Source: Solwaraspora sp. WMMA2065 (GTDB lineage Bacteria > Actinomycetota > Actinomycetes > Mycobacteriales > Micromonosporaceae). From it: a stretch of 64,000 bases of DNA. Made by a program: the position numbers and the translations under genes. Where the stretch lies: contig NZ_CP128361.1 of the NCBI RefSeq assembly GCF_030345075.1, forward strand, positions 1,302,001-1,366,000, read 5' to 3'. Below are positions 46,424 to 54,226 of the stretch, one piece after another. Positions within the stretch are counted from its first letter, which is position 1. The number at the start of each line of letters is the position of its first letter. The notes under the pieces are model-generated. The model made no database searches. It saw nothing but the letters and a program-made list of their open reading frames with translations, and was not told the DNA's origin.

Positions 46424-47186
46424 GCGCGGCCAGGGCGCGATCACGTTGACCCAGGCCGACTCGGCGGACAGCAGGCTGGCCGTACTGGAGACCGCCGCCC
46501 TGCTGCGGGAGCTGACCGCCGGCATGATCCGGTGCACCGATTTCGACCAGGCGGTGGAGCATCTCGCCCGCACCACCCGATCCGCGCTGCCCGGGGTGAC
46601 GTATGCGAGCGTCTGCTTTCTCCGGGCCGGCCGGCCCGCTTCGGTGGCGGCGTCCGATCCACTGGTCAAGGATCTGGATGAGCTTCAGTACGCCTCCGAC
46701 GGACCGGCGATGACCGCGATCCGGGACCGCGAGATCGTGCTGGCCGATCCGGGTGCCGACTCGCCGCGCTGGCCGCAGTGGAGCCGGGCGGCGGTCGACC
46801 GGGGGATCCGTTCCGTGCTCTGCGCGCCGGTGGACGTCGACGACGAGGCGATCGGTGCGATCAACCTGTACGCGGAGCGGGTCGGGGCGCTCGGTGTCGG
46901 CGAGCAGTTGACCGCCCTGCTCCTCGCCGAGCACGCCGGACTGCTCCTCGCAGCGGTGCGGGACCGGCGTCGCGGCGGGGCGGCGGGCGGGGCCGACGCC
47001 GACCGTCCGGAGTACGGCGACGTGATCGGCCCGGCGATCGGCATCGTGATGACCCAGCGGCGGTGCCCGGCCGCGGAGGCGCTCGCGGTGCTGCGCGAGG
47101 CGGCCGAGGCGACCGCGATGCCGTTGCCGGAGGTCGCCGAGCGGCTGGTGGCGTCGGTGCTGCGGGCCGACAGCCAGCAGCGGTGA
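46404..47186 (+). CDS. GAF-ANTAR antiterminator regulator
   Basis: About 260 residues. A GAF domain (about 35-170) senses an unknown ligand; the C-terminal ANTAR domain (about 195-255; GPAIGIVMTQRRCPAAEALAVLREAAEAT) binds paired hairpins in RNA to suppress termination. The 5' end overlaps the secA2 3' end. The start could be TTG 46389, GTG 46404 or TTG 46446; none has a clear ribosome site, so the first 15 residues are doubtful. Confidence 0.85.
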   Translation: MAAAAAERGQGAITLTQADSADSRLAVLETAALLRELTAGMIRCTDFDQAVEHLARTTRSALPGVTYASVCFLRAGRPASVAASDPLVKDLDELQYASDGPAMTAIRDREIVLADPGADSPRWPQWSRAAVDRGIRSVLCAPVDVDDEAIGAINLYAERVGALGVGEQLTALLLAEHAGLLLAAVRDRRRGGAAGGADADRPEYGDVIGPAIGIVMTQRRCPAAEALAVLREAAEATAMPLPEVAERLVASVLRADSQQR

Positions 47187-47269
47187 ATGGCGGGTGGGTT
47201 CGCGGCGGGAGATACTCGGGTAGCACCGGCGGTGTGACCGGTGCGACCAGTGGGAAGGGCGTGAGGGCG

Positions 47270-47752
47270 ATGCAGGCGCAATTCCGCGTGCCCGGCCAGC
47301 CGATCCAGCCGATGCTGGTGACCCTGCCGTTCGGACTGTTCGTCTGTGCGGCCCTGTTCGACATCTCGGTGGTGGCCGGGGCACCCGACCTGTTCGGTGA
47401 GGTCGGCTACTGGACGTTGGTCGCCGGGCTGGCCGCCATGGCGCTGACCGTGGCGGTGGGTCTGGTCGATCTCTGGGACGAGCCGTCCGGTCCGGTCCGC
47501 TCCTCGCTGGTCCGGTTCAACCTGATCAGTACGGCGATGGGTGGGCTGTTCCTGCTCGCCGGCTTGATCCGTACCTCCGGTCCGACGTCGTTGGCCGGCG
47601 TCCCGTTGTTGATCGTGGAGCTGGTCGGCCTCGGCGTGGGGGTGGCGGGCCTGCGTCACGGCACGGCTCTGCTGCGCCACGTCGGGGAGGTGGCGGCCGC
47701 CGATGAGGGCATTCGCCGGTCGGACGGGTTGGACGCGCTGGCCCGCCGCTAG
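47270..47752 (+). CDS. DUF2231 membrane protein
   Basis: A 160-residue protein with four membrane helices. PIQPMLVTLPFGLFVCAALFD matches the DUF2231 pattern (H/Q-P-M-L-V-x-P), followed by the expected second helix and an exchange of a glycine-rich fourth helix (ELVGLGVGVAGLRHG). Function unknown. ATG 47270 is preceded by GGAAGGG. Confidence 0.8.
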   Translation: MQAQFRVPGQPIQPMLVTLPFGLFVCAALFDISVVAGAPDLFGEVGYWTLVAGLAAMALTVAVGLVDLWDEPSGPVRSSLVRFNLISTAMGGLFLLAGLIRTSGPTSLAGVPLLIVELVGLGVGVAGLRHGTALLRHVGEVAAADEGIRRSDGLDALARR

Positions 47753-47812
47753 CTCGCCGCACAGCGGCCGGTCCCGCGTGACCCGGTCCCGCGCGATGCG
47801 GTGGGTGCCGGT

Positions 47813-48502
47813 TCAGCTGTCCAGCAGGTCCCGCATCCGGTTGATCTCGACGGCCTGTTCGGCCGCGATCGAGGTGGCGAGTTCCTCGACGGTCACGTCG
47901 CTGCCGCCGGTGAGCACCCGGTCGGACATTTCGACGGCACCTTGGTGGTGGTCGGTCATCATCGCCACGAAGAGCCGGTCGAACTCGGCTCCCCGGGCGG
48001 CCGCCAGTTCCCGGACGGCCTGCTCGGTCTGCATCCCGGGCATCGTGTCGTGGTCGTGTTCACCGGCGGGTAGCCGCCGGTCCTGCAGCCATTGCCGGAG
48101 TACGGCGATCTCGGCGGCCTGCCCAGCCCGGATGCGGTCGGCGAACGCCCGTACCCCTGGGTCGGCACTGCGGTCGGCGGCGAGCGCTGCCATCTGCACG
48201 GCCTGGGTGTGGTGCGGGATCATCATCTGGACGTACCAGGTGTCCAGCGCGTTGTACTGCGGTGGATCGATGGTCACGTCCGCACCGGGGCGCAGCTCGG
48301 CCGGCTCGCCGGGCCGGCCGGGAAGGATCACCGGCGGTGCGTCCGTGCCGGTGGACGTTCCCGCCGACCCGGTCGCTGCGTCGTTGGTGGTGGCCGAGGT
48401 CGTTGCGGTGGTCCGTAGCACGACCACCGCGACGACGACCACGGCCGGGATCAGGGCGAGTGCCAGTAGCCGCCGGTGCCGGCCGAGTGACAGTCGGGAC
48501 AT
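47813..48502 (-). CDS. DUF305 (ferritin-like) exported protein
   Basis: A 229-residue protein with an N-terminal membrane anchor or signal peptide (about 12-30, LALALIPAVVVVAVVVL), a Thr/Ala-rich linker and two DUF305 half-repeats with MMIPHHTQAVQMA and MMTDHHQGAVEM. The HH and Met/Glu pairs suggest metal binding; DUF305 proteins often accompany copper genes. ATG 48502 has GGGAGG 4 bases before it. It is divergent from the secreted propeller gene over a CRP-like site. Confidence 0.88.
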   Translation of the reverse strand: MSRLSLGRHRRLLALALIPAVVVVAVVVLRTTATTSATTNDAATGSAGTSTGTDAPPVILPGRPGEPAELRPGADVTIDPPQYNALDTWYVQMMIPHHTQAVQMAALAADRSADPGVRAFADRIRAGQAAEIAVLRQWLQDRRLPAGEHDHDTMPGMQTEQAVRELAAARGAEFDRLFVAMMTDHHQGAVEMSDRVLTGGSDVTVEELATSIAAEQAVEINRMRDLLDS

Positions 48503-48551
48503 CGGACCTCCCGAGGTGGACGGTCGCGATGCTATCCGGCTAACTCCATGT

Positions 48552-48577
48552 ATCGATGTGATTACTGTCACATCGAT
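48552..48577. promoter_or_regulatory. CRP/FNR-family (GlxR-like) binding site
   Basis: ATCGATGTGA (48552-48561) and TCACATCGAT (48568-48577) form perfect 10-bp arms. The core is TGTGA-N6-TCACA, the full consensus of cAMP-receptor-type regulators. It sits 49 bp from the DUF305 start and 58 bp from the LVIVD gene start, so it can regulate both divergent genes. Confidence 0.7.
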
Positions 48578-48635
48578 GTCGGGAACTCGGCGGTATCGTC
48601 GCAGCATCATCAATCCCTTTCGAAGGGTGCCGCAC

Positions 48636-50141
48636 ATGATCAGACGTTCCCCACGAGGGCCGCGGCAGCTCCGGACGGTGGCAGTGGCGGCGATCGCCGT
48701 CCTGTTCGGCAGCACCGCGTTGGCGACACCGAGTCATGCAGGGACCCCGTTCGACGTCGAGTGCGCCGACGCCACCGACGCGCTGGCGGTCGAGTTGTGC
48801 CTGGCCCAGGCGTCGGCGGCGGGCACCGACGACCCCGGACTCGGCGTCGACGAGATCGACAGCAGTCGGAACCTGCGCCAGATCGCCAGCCTGCCCAAGC
48901 CCGCGCCGTTCGACACCGAGTCCTCGTTGAACTCGGACCTCGCCTTCCAGGGCAGGTACGCCTTCGTCGGCAACTACAACGGTTTCGTGATCTACGACAT
49001 CGCCAACCCGCGGCGGCCGCGGCTGGTGTCGCAGGTGGTCTGCCCGGGTGGGCAGAACGACGTGTCGGTCCACGGTGACCTGTTGTTCCTGTCCACAGAC
49101 TCGTCGCGCAGTGACGACTCCTGCGCCAGCACCTCCCAGTCCGCGTCGGTGAAGGAGTCCTGGGAGGGCATCAAGATCTTCGATATCCGGGACAAGAAGA
49201 ACCCCCGGTACGTCAAGTCCGTCGAGACGAACTGCGGCTCACACACCCACACCCTGGTGCCGGCGAAGAGCCGTGCGTTCGTGTACCTCTACGTGTCGTC
49301 GTACAGTCCGTCGACGAATTTCCCGGACTGCCAGCCACCGCACGACCTGATCTCGATCGTCAAGGTGCCGTTGAAGAAGCCGACCGACGCGGCCGTGGTG
49401 GCCACCCCGGCGATCTTCCCGGACGGCGGCAACCCGGGTGGCAACGGCAGTTCCACCACCACCGGCTGCCACGACATCACCGCGTACCCGCAGAAGGACC
49501 TCGCGGCGGGCGCCTGCATGGGCGACGGCGTGCTGCTGGACATCTCCGACCGGGAGGCGCCCCGGGTCATCCACCAGGTCCGGGACACCACCAACTTCGC
49601 CTTCTGGCACTCGGCGACGTTCAACAACTCGGGCACCAAGGTGGTCTTCACCGACGAACTCGGCGGCGGCGGGGCGGCGACCTGCAACCCGACCATCGGT
49701 CCGGACCGGGGAGCCAACGCCATCTACGACATCACCGGTACGGGTGACGCGCGGACGCTGGTCTTCCGCAGCTACTTCAAGATCCCCCGGACCAACGGGT
49801 CGACCGAGAACTGTGTGGCCCACAACGGTTCGCTGATCCCGGTCCTGGGCCGCGACATCATGGTCCAGGCCTGGTACCAGGGCGGCATCTCGGTCTGGGA
49901 CTTCACCAACTCGGCCAGGCCGCAGGAGATCGCCTACTGGGAGCGGGGACCGGTCTCGGACACCCGGATGGTCACCGGCGGACCATGGTCGACGTACTAC
50001 TACAACGGCTACATCTACTCCAGTGACATCCAGAAGGGCCTGGATGTGCTGGACCTCAAGGACTGGCGGACGGCGAGCGCCAAGCTGGTCCGGTTCCCGG
50101 AGCTGAACGTGCAGACCCAGCCCTGGTACCTCAGCTGGTGA
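48636..50141 (+). CDS. secreted LVIVD-repeat beta-propeller protein
   Basis: A 501-residue exported protein. The signal peptide (1-36) has RR near the start, VAVAAIAVLFGSTALA and a PSHAG cleavage region. The mature part has repeated propeller strands of the LVIVD type: FVGNYNGFVIYDIANPRRPRL, IKIFDIRDKKNPRYV, GVLLDISDREAPRVI and ISVWDFTNSARPQEI. Six cysteines suggest disulfides. Function is probably surface binding or enzymatic scaffold; unknown. ATG 48636 follows GAAGGG by 8 bases. Confidence 0.85.
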   Translation: MIRRSPRGPRQLRTVAVAAIAVLFGSTALATPSHAGTPFDVECADATDALAVELCLAQASAAGTDDPGLGVDEIDSSRNLRQIASLPKPAPFDTESSLNSDLAFQGRYAFVGNYNGFVIYDIANPRRPRLVSQVVCPGGQNDVSVHGDLLFLSTDSSRSDDSCASTSQSASVKESWEGIKIFDIRDKKNPRYVKSVETNCGSHTHTLVPAKSRAFVYLYVSSYSPSTNFPDCQPPHDLISIVKVPLKKPTDAAVVATPAIFPDGGNPGGNGSSTTTGCHDITAYPQKDLAAGACMGDGVLLDISDREAPRVIHQVRDTTNFAFWHSATFNNSGTKVVFTDELGGGGAATCNPTIGPDRGANAIYDITGTGDARTLVFRSYFKIPRTNGSTENCVAHNGSLIPVLGRDIMVQAWYQGGISVWDFTNSARPQEIAYWERGPVSDTRMVTGGPWSTYYYNGYIYSSDIQKGLDVLDLKDWRTASAKLVRFPELNVQTQPWYLSW

Positions 50142-50165
50142 CACCGCCCTTTTGAGACCGAGCGG

Positions 50166-50203
50166 GCGGTGGGTGGTCGGACTGCGGTCCGACCACCCAC
50201 CGC
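50166..50203 (+). terminator. 17-bp terminator hairpin after the propeller gene
   Basis: 50166-50182 and 50187-50203 form a perfect 17-bp stem with a TGCG loop, 25 bp after the stop of the LVIVD gene. No U-tract follows, as is usual in this GC-rich DNA. Confidence 0.75.
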
Positions 50204-50358
50204 GCCTGACCGACCTGGCTGGTTGTCCGGATGTTCATCCATAGGTAGCCGGGCGTTCGGCTTCGGCGCGTTGCGCTCGGTGGCGGTGCCGCCGGCAGGG
50301 CTGGAGTGGTTGGACGGACGGCGGTCCCGTCGTCGAGGTCGACGCGTCGGAGGTGGCG

Positions 50359-51339
50359 GTGACGGGACGAGCTGTGGTGTTCGGCGCTGGCGGGGACGGC
50401 TGGGCCGGCTGGCAGTTGGGGATGCTCGTCGGACTCGATCGGGCTGGCGCCGGACTGCGCACGCCGGACCTGGTGGTAGGGACGTCGACCGGCGCCCTGG
50501 TGGCGGCGCTGGTCTACGGCGACGCTGGTCCTGCCGCGGCCGTGCGGACCGTACGGCGGGTCGGGACCTGGCCGGTGACAGCCCGGCAGACCGACTACGA
50601 ACTGGTCGACGAGACCCGCCGGAGCCTGCGTGCCGGCGGTGCCACGTCGTCGCAGGCCCGGGCGCAGCTTGGGCGGCTGGCACTCGCCGCCGACCCGTCG
50701 GACGCCGCCGTGGGTGCCGTTGCGGACCTGCTGCGGGACCACCGCTGGCCCAGCGCGCCCCGGCTGCTGGTCACCGCGGTCGACGCGGACAGCGGTCAGC
50801 TGGTGGCGTGGGACTCGACGTCCGGCATCGCCCTGCCACGGGCAGTCGCGGCCAGTTGCGCGCTGCCGGGGGTGACCGGGCCGGTGGTGGTGGACGGCCG
50901 CCGCTACATCAGCGGCGCAGTCCGTTCGACGAGCAACCCGGACCTGGCGGCCGGCGCGGCGACGGTGCTGGTTCTGGCCGACGGCGGGCCGGCGGAGGCC
51001 GAGGCGGCGGCCGAGGCGGCGGCCTGGCGAGATCGTCCCGCCGAGGGTTGTCCCGCCACGCCCATGTTCCTGACGCCGGATGCGACAGCACGGGCGGCGC
51101 TCACCGGTGACCCGGATGATGCTGTCGTGTTCGCGGCGGCGCTCGCCGCCGGTGAGCGTCAGTCGTCGGGGTACGCCGGCCAGGTTCGCGCCCACTGGGG
51201 GACGTCAGCCGAGCACGGCGGCGATCAGCATCAGGGTGACGGCGGTGGCGACCGTGGAGAGCACCACCGAGTCCCGGGCGAGGCGTTGACCGCGCTGGTA
51301 CCGGGTGGCGAAGATGAAGACGTTCTGCGCCGTCGGTAG
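50359..51339 (+). CDS. patatin-like phospholipase
   Basis: A 326-residue protein with the patatin core: glycine-rich GAGGDGWAGWQLG, the nucleophile elbow VGTSTGA, and a VVDGRRYISG Asp-Gly dyad partner. It should hydrolyse acyl esters of lipids; it lacks a signal peptide. GTG 50359 follows GGAGG by 5 bases. Its last ~45 residues (Gly/Asp/His-rich) are encoded over the antisense 3' end of the AEC transporter gene (51205-51339), an odd extension that may have arisen by loss of an earlier stop. Confidence 0.85.
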   Translation: MTGRAVVFGAGGDGWAGWQLGMLVGLDRAGAGLRTPDLVVGTSTGALVAALVYGDAGPAAAVRTVRRVGTWPVTARQTDYELVDETRRSLRAGGATSSQARAQLGRLALAADPSDAAVGAVADLLRDHRWPSAPRLLVTAVDADSGQLVAWDSTSGIALPRAVAASCALPGVTGPVVVDGRRYISGAVRSTSNPDLAAGAATVLVLADGGPAEAEAAAEAAAWRDRPAEGCPATPMFLTPDATARAALTGDPDDAVVFAAALAAGERQSSGYAGQVRAHWGTSAEHGGDQHQGDGGGDRGEHHRVPGEALTALVPGGEDEDVLRRR

Positions 51340-52128
51340 CGCGGCGGTGACCACTGCGGCGAGCAACGCGGTGCCGCTGAGGCCGAGACCGTGTCGGGCG
51401 ATCAGGTAGGCCGCCGCCGGCTGGCCGAGCACCTTGAGGGCGACGGCGGTGTAGCGTTCCCGGGCCTGCGGGTCGGCCGCCAGCGGCCGGCTTCCGGGCA
51501 GGGACATTCCGAGGGCCAGCAGAGCCAGCGGTACGGCGGCCGCACCAAGCAGTTCGGCGGGGCGCAGCAGCTCGGCGGGTGGCTGCCACCGGCTGATCGC
51601 CAGTGCCAGGCCCGCCGCCGAGGCGATCATGATCGGGTTGCGGGCCGGCAGGGACAGCAGCCGACGGACGGACGGGCGGCGGTCGCCGGCGGTGAAGTCC
51701 AGGACGGCGAAGGCCACCGGTGCCGCGACGAGCACCTGGAACAGCAGCACCGGCGCGACGACCGAAACGTCGTCGAGCACGTACGCCGCTACCGGGATGC
51801 CGAGGTTGGCTGCGTTCACATAGGAGGCGCCGAGCGCGCCGATGGTGACATCGCCGGCCGGCCGCTGCCACAGCCAACCGGCGAGCGCCAGGTAGGCGGC
51901 CGCCACCACCACGGTGCTCGCCAGGTAGGCGAGGAACGCGGGGGTGAACACCTCGGTCGGGGACGTGCCCGCCAAGGTGGTGAACAACAGCGCCGGCGTC
52001 GCGATGAAGAAGGCCAGCCGGGCCAGGACGGCGGTGCCATCCGGGCCGAGCAGCTCGAAACGGCCGATCAGGTACCCGATCAGGGTCACCGACCAGATCG
52101 CGGCGAACCCGGCGACGATGGCGCGCAT
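51205..52128 (-). CDS. AEC-family permease (auxin efflux carrier-like)
   Basis: A 307-residue integral membrane protein with about ten helices in two halves. Family features: GYLIGRFELLG, FFIATPALLF, NAANLGIPVAAYVLDD with the conserved Asn-x-Gly-x-Pro break, and PTAQNVFIFATRYQ. Substrates of this group are organic acids or similar; not predictable here. ATG 52128 is favoured by CAGGAT upstream. The 3' end overlaps the convergent patatin gene by 135 bp. Confidence 0.88.
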   Translation of the reverse strand: MRAIVAGFAAIWSVTLIGYLIGRFELLGPDGTAVLARLAFFIATPALLFTTLAGTSPTEVFTPAFLAYLASTVVVAAAYLALAGWLWQRPAGDVTIGALGASYVNAANLGIPVAAYVLDDVSVVAPVLLFQVLVAAPVAFAVLDFTAGDRRPSVRRLLSLPARNPIMIASAAGLALAISRWQPPAELLRPAELLGAAAVPLALLALGMSLPGSRPLAADPQARERYTAVALKVLGQPAAAYLIARHGLGLSGTALLAAVVTAALPTAQNVFIFATRYQRGQRLARDSVVLSTVATAVTLMLIAAVLG

Positions 52129-52405
52129 GTGATCATCCTGCCGGTTCGGCAATAGCACCGAGGTCGGGTATCCAGAGCGAGCAATCGATTACGGTGCGCT
52201 TGTCAATCATCACATTCCTGCAACGCCGTCCGGTATTGACCCGGGAGCGTGGGAGCGGCAGCATCGGTTCGTGCGCAGCCGCCGGCGCACCGGGTCGTCC
52301 CCTGTGTCCGGTGCTGGCTGCCGCGTCCCAGCCGGCTGCCGTTGCGTACGGACACCAGCCGGCGGCCGGGATACACGCTTCCGGCCGGAACTGTCTAGGA
52401 GGACC

Positions 52406-53083
52406 ATGTCGGTCAGCCCTGCCTCGCCGCGCGCCGGCTGGTCCGGTTTGCCACCGTCTGGTGCGGCCCGTCCGCCCGCCGCGCCGCGGCGGGGGACCGG
52501 CCCGGCGATGGCGACCGTGACCGTCACCGTGTCGATTCCGCTCACCGCCGGCGAGGAGGCGCTCTCGTCGTCCGCCCGCCGGTTGTTGGAGGCCGCCCGG
52601 GAGCTGGTGGAACGGGGTGAGGCGACGGTGGAGATGCCGACGGTCGACGCGACCCGGGCGCAGCCCGGCGCGGCGCTCGACCAGATCGGCGCCGGCCGCG
52701 ACGCGCCGGGTCCGACGTCGGCGGCCGGTGGGGTGTTCACCGACCCCGCCACCCGGTCACGGCGGACCACCACGGTCGCCGTGCCGGCACTGCACGTCAT
52801 GGTCGCGTCGCGGACCGTTCTGTTGGACGGCGAGCCGCTGCTGCTGACCCGACTCGAGTTCGATCTCCTGCTGCACCTGGTGGAGAACCCTCGCCGGGTC
52901 TTCACCCGGTTGCAGTTGCTCGCCGCGGTATGGGGCTACGAGCACACCGGGGTGCGTACCGTGGACGTGCACATCCGCCGGCTCCGCGGCAAGGTGGGCA
53001 ACTCGCCCCTGATCACCACCGTGTACGGCGTCGGCTACCGGCTCGCCGACGACGTCCGGATCAGCATCGACACCGCCGGCTGA
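52406..53083 (+). CDS. orphan OmpR/PhoB-type winged-helix regulator without receiver domain
   Basis: A 225-residue protein. The C-terminal ~95 residues are a clear OmpR-type DNA-binding domain (LTRLEFDLLLHLVENPRRVFTR, AVWGYEHTGVRTVDVHIRRLRGKV, VYGVGYRL). In place of a receiver there is a short domain (ATVTVTVSIPLTAGEEALSS, then a helix) and a disordered linker, so no phospho-acceptor Asp. ATG 52406 follows AGGAGG by 3 bases. It is divergent from the AEC transporter gene. Confidence 0.85.
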   Translation: MSVSPASPRAGWSGLPPSGAARPPAAPRRGTGPAMATVTVTVSIPLTAGEEALSSSARRLLEAARELVERGEATVEMPTVDATRAQPGAALDQIGAGRDAPGPTSAAGGVFTDPATRSRRTTTVAVPALHVMVASRTVLLDGEPLLLTRLEFDLLLHLVENPRRVFTRLQLLAAVWGYEHTGVRTVDVHIRRLRGKVGNSPLITTVYGVGYRLADDVRISIDTAG

Positions 53084-53277
53084 CCGCACTGCCGGGACCG
53101 CACTGCCGGCGGCCCCGATCGACGTCGGCGAGGCCCGGAGGCCGCGTGGCTGGCCAGGGGTTGGACGGGGTTTGCCGGCCGTCGGCGACGGGTAAGTGGC
53201 GGATCTTCGCGGCGACCCGGTGCCGGAGTCCGAGCCGGTCATGGCTCGCCGTAACCGATCTGAAGGGGGATGGGCGC

Positions 53278-53688
53278 ATGCTGACGCATGACGTGAACCG
53301 GCGACCGGGACTCGGCGTACCGGGAACCATCGACAGTGATCGTATCCGCACCGCGCTGACCAGCCGGTACCAGGAGTTGACGGCTGAGTACGAGCAGGCG
53401 ATGACGCAGAGCCAGGTGCTGCGGCTGGTCGAAGGGGGCGACACCGCCGGCGACGACCAGGCCGACAGCGGCACGAAGACCGCCGAGCGGGACGCGGCCC
53501 AGTCTTTGATCCGTACCATCCTGGAGCGTCGCACCCAGTTCGAGCATGCCCTGGCCCGTCTCGCCGCCGGCGACTACGGGCGTTGCGAGGGCTGCGCCGT
53601 AGCCATTCCGGTGGAGCGGCTGGAGATCTACCCCTCGGCCACCACCTGCGTCACCTGCAAGCAGTCCCGGGAACGGCGGGCGGCCTGA
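53278..53688 (+). CDS. DksA/TraR-family zinc-finger protein
   Basis: A 136-residue protein: N-terminal helices (about 25-95) then a C4 zinc finger CEGC-x17-CVTC near residues 104-127. Actinobacterial members of this family bind RNA polymerase or remain uncharacterised. ATG 53278 follows GGGGGA by 7 bases. Neighbouring DUF2267 gene 68 bp downstream suggests one transcript. Confidence 0.88.
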   Translation: MLTHDVNRRPGLGVPGTIDSDRIRTALTSRYQELTAEYEQAMTQSQVLRLVEGGDTAGDDQADSGTKTAERDAAQSLIRTILERRTQFEHALARLAAGDYGRCEGCAVAIPVERLEIYPSATTCVTCKQSRERRAA

Positions 53689-53756
53689 CCGGGACCGTGC
53701 GGATCACGAGCGCCCCCCGGATCACCGGCACCACGAACCGACGAGGGAGCACGAAG

Positions 53757-54188
53757 ATGACGACTGCCCAGCTGACTGCCATTGACGCCACCGTGGACAA
53801 GACCAACCGGTTGCTCAGCGAGATCGAGCACGAACTCGGCTGGCCGGCGCAGCGCCGCCAACAGTCCTATTCGGCGCTCGCCGCCGTGCTGCACACGTTG
53901 CGCGACCGGCTACCACTGGCCGAGGTGGTGCAGCTCGCGGCGCAACTGCCGCTGCTGGTCCGCGGGCTGTACTACGAGGGCTGGGACGCCACCTCGGCTC
54001 CGACGAAGCTGGACCGTGCCGAGTTCGTCGCCCGGGTGCGCCGGGACTTCCCGTTCGACGTCGAGGGCGGCGCCGAGCAGGTGATCCGGACGGTCAGCCG
54101 GGTGCTTCGACGGCACGTCAGCTCCGGCGAGTGGGACGACGTGCTGGCCACCGTACCGGTCGAACTGCGTGACCTGCTGAGCGACTGA
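53757..54188 (+). CDS. DUF2267 protein
   Basis: A 143-residue helical cytoplasmic protein matching DUF2267: repeated pairs of helices with SYSALAAVLHTLRDRLPLAEVVQLAAQLPLLVRGLYYEGWD and a second copy beginning FVARVRRDF. Function unknown; such proteins are often stress-linked. ATG 53757 has an AGGGAG site within 15 bases. A stem-loop follows the stop. Confidence 0.85.
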   Translation: MTTAQLTAIDATVDKTNRLLSEIEHELGWPAQRRQQSYSALAAVLHTLRDRLPLAEVVQLAAQLPLLVRGLYYEGWDATSAPTKLDRAEFVARVRRDFPFDVEGGAEQVIRTVSRVLRRHVSSGEWDDVLATVPVELRDLLSD

Positions 54189-54189
54189 C

Positions 54190-54219
54190 GCCGCTGCCCG
54201 CACCGCAGCGGGCAGCGGC
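54190..54219. terminator. bidirectional terminator hairpin
   Basis: 54190-54201 and 54208-54219 form a perfect 12-bp GC-rich stem with an ACCGCA loop, one base after the DUF2267 stop and seven before the convergent GH3 stop. Confidence 0.7.
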
Positions 54220-54226
54220 ACCCCCG

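Noticed and set aside
44000-46669. 889-codon minus-strand ORF opposite secA2
   Set aside because: Shadow frame of secA2; no recognisable domain.
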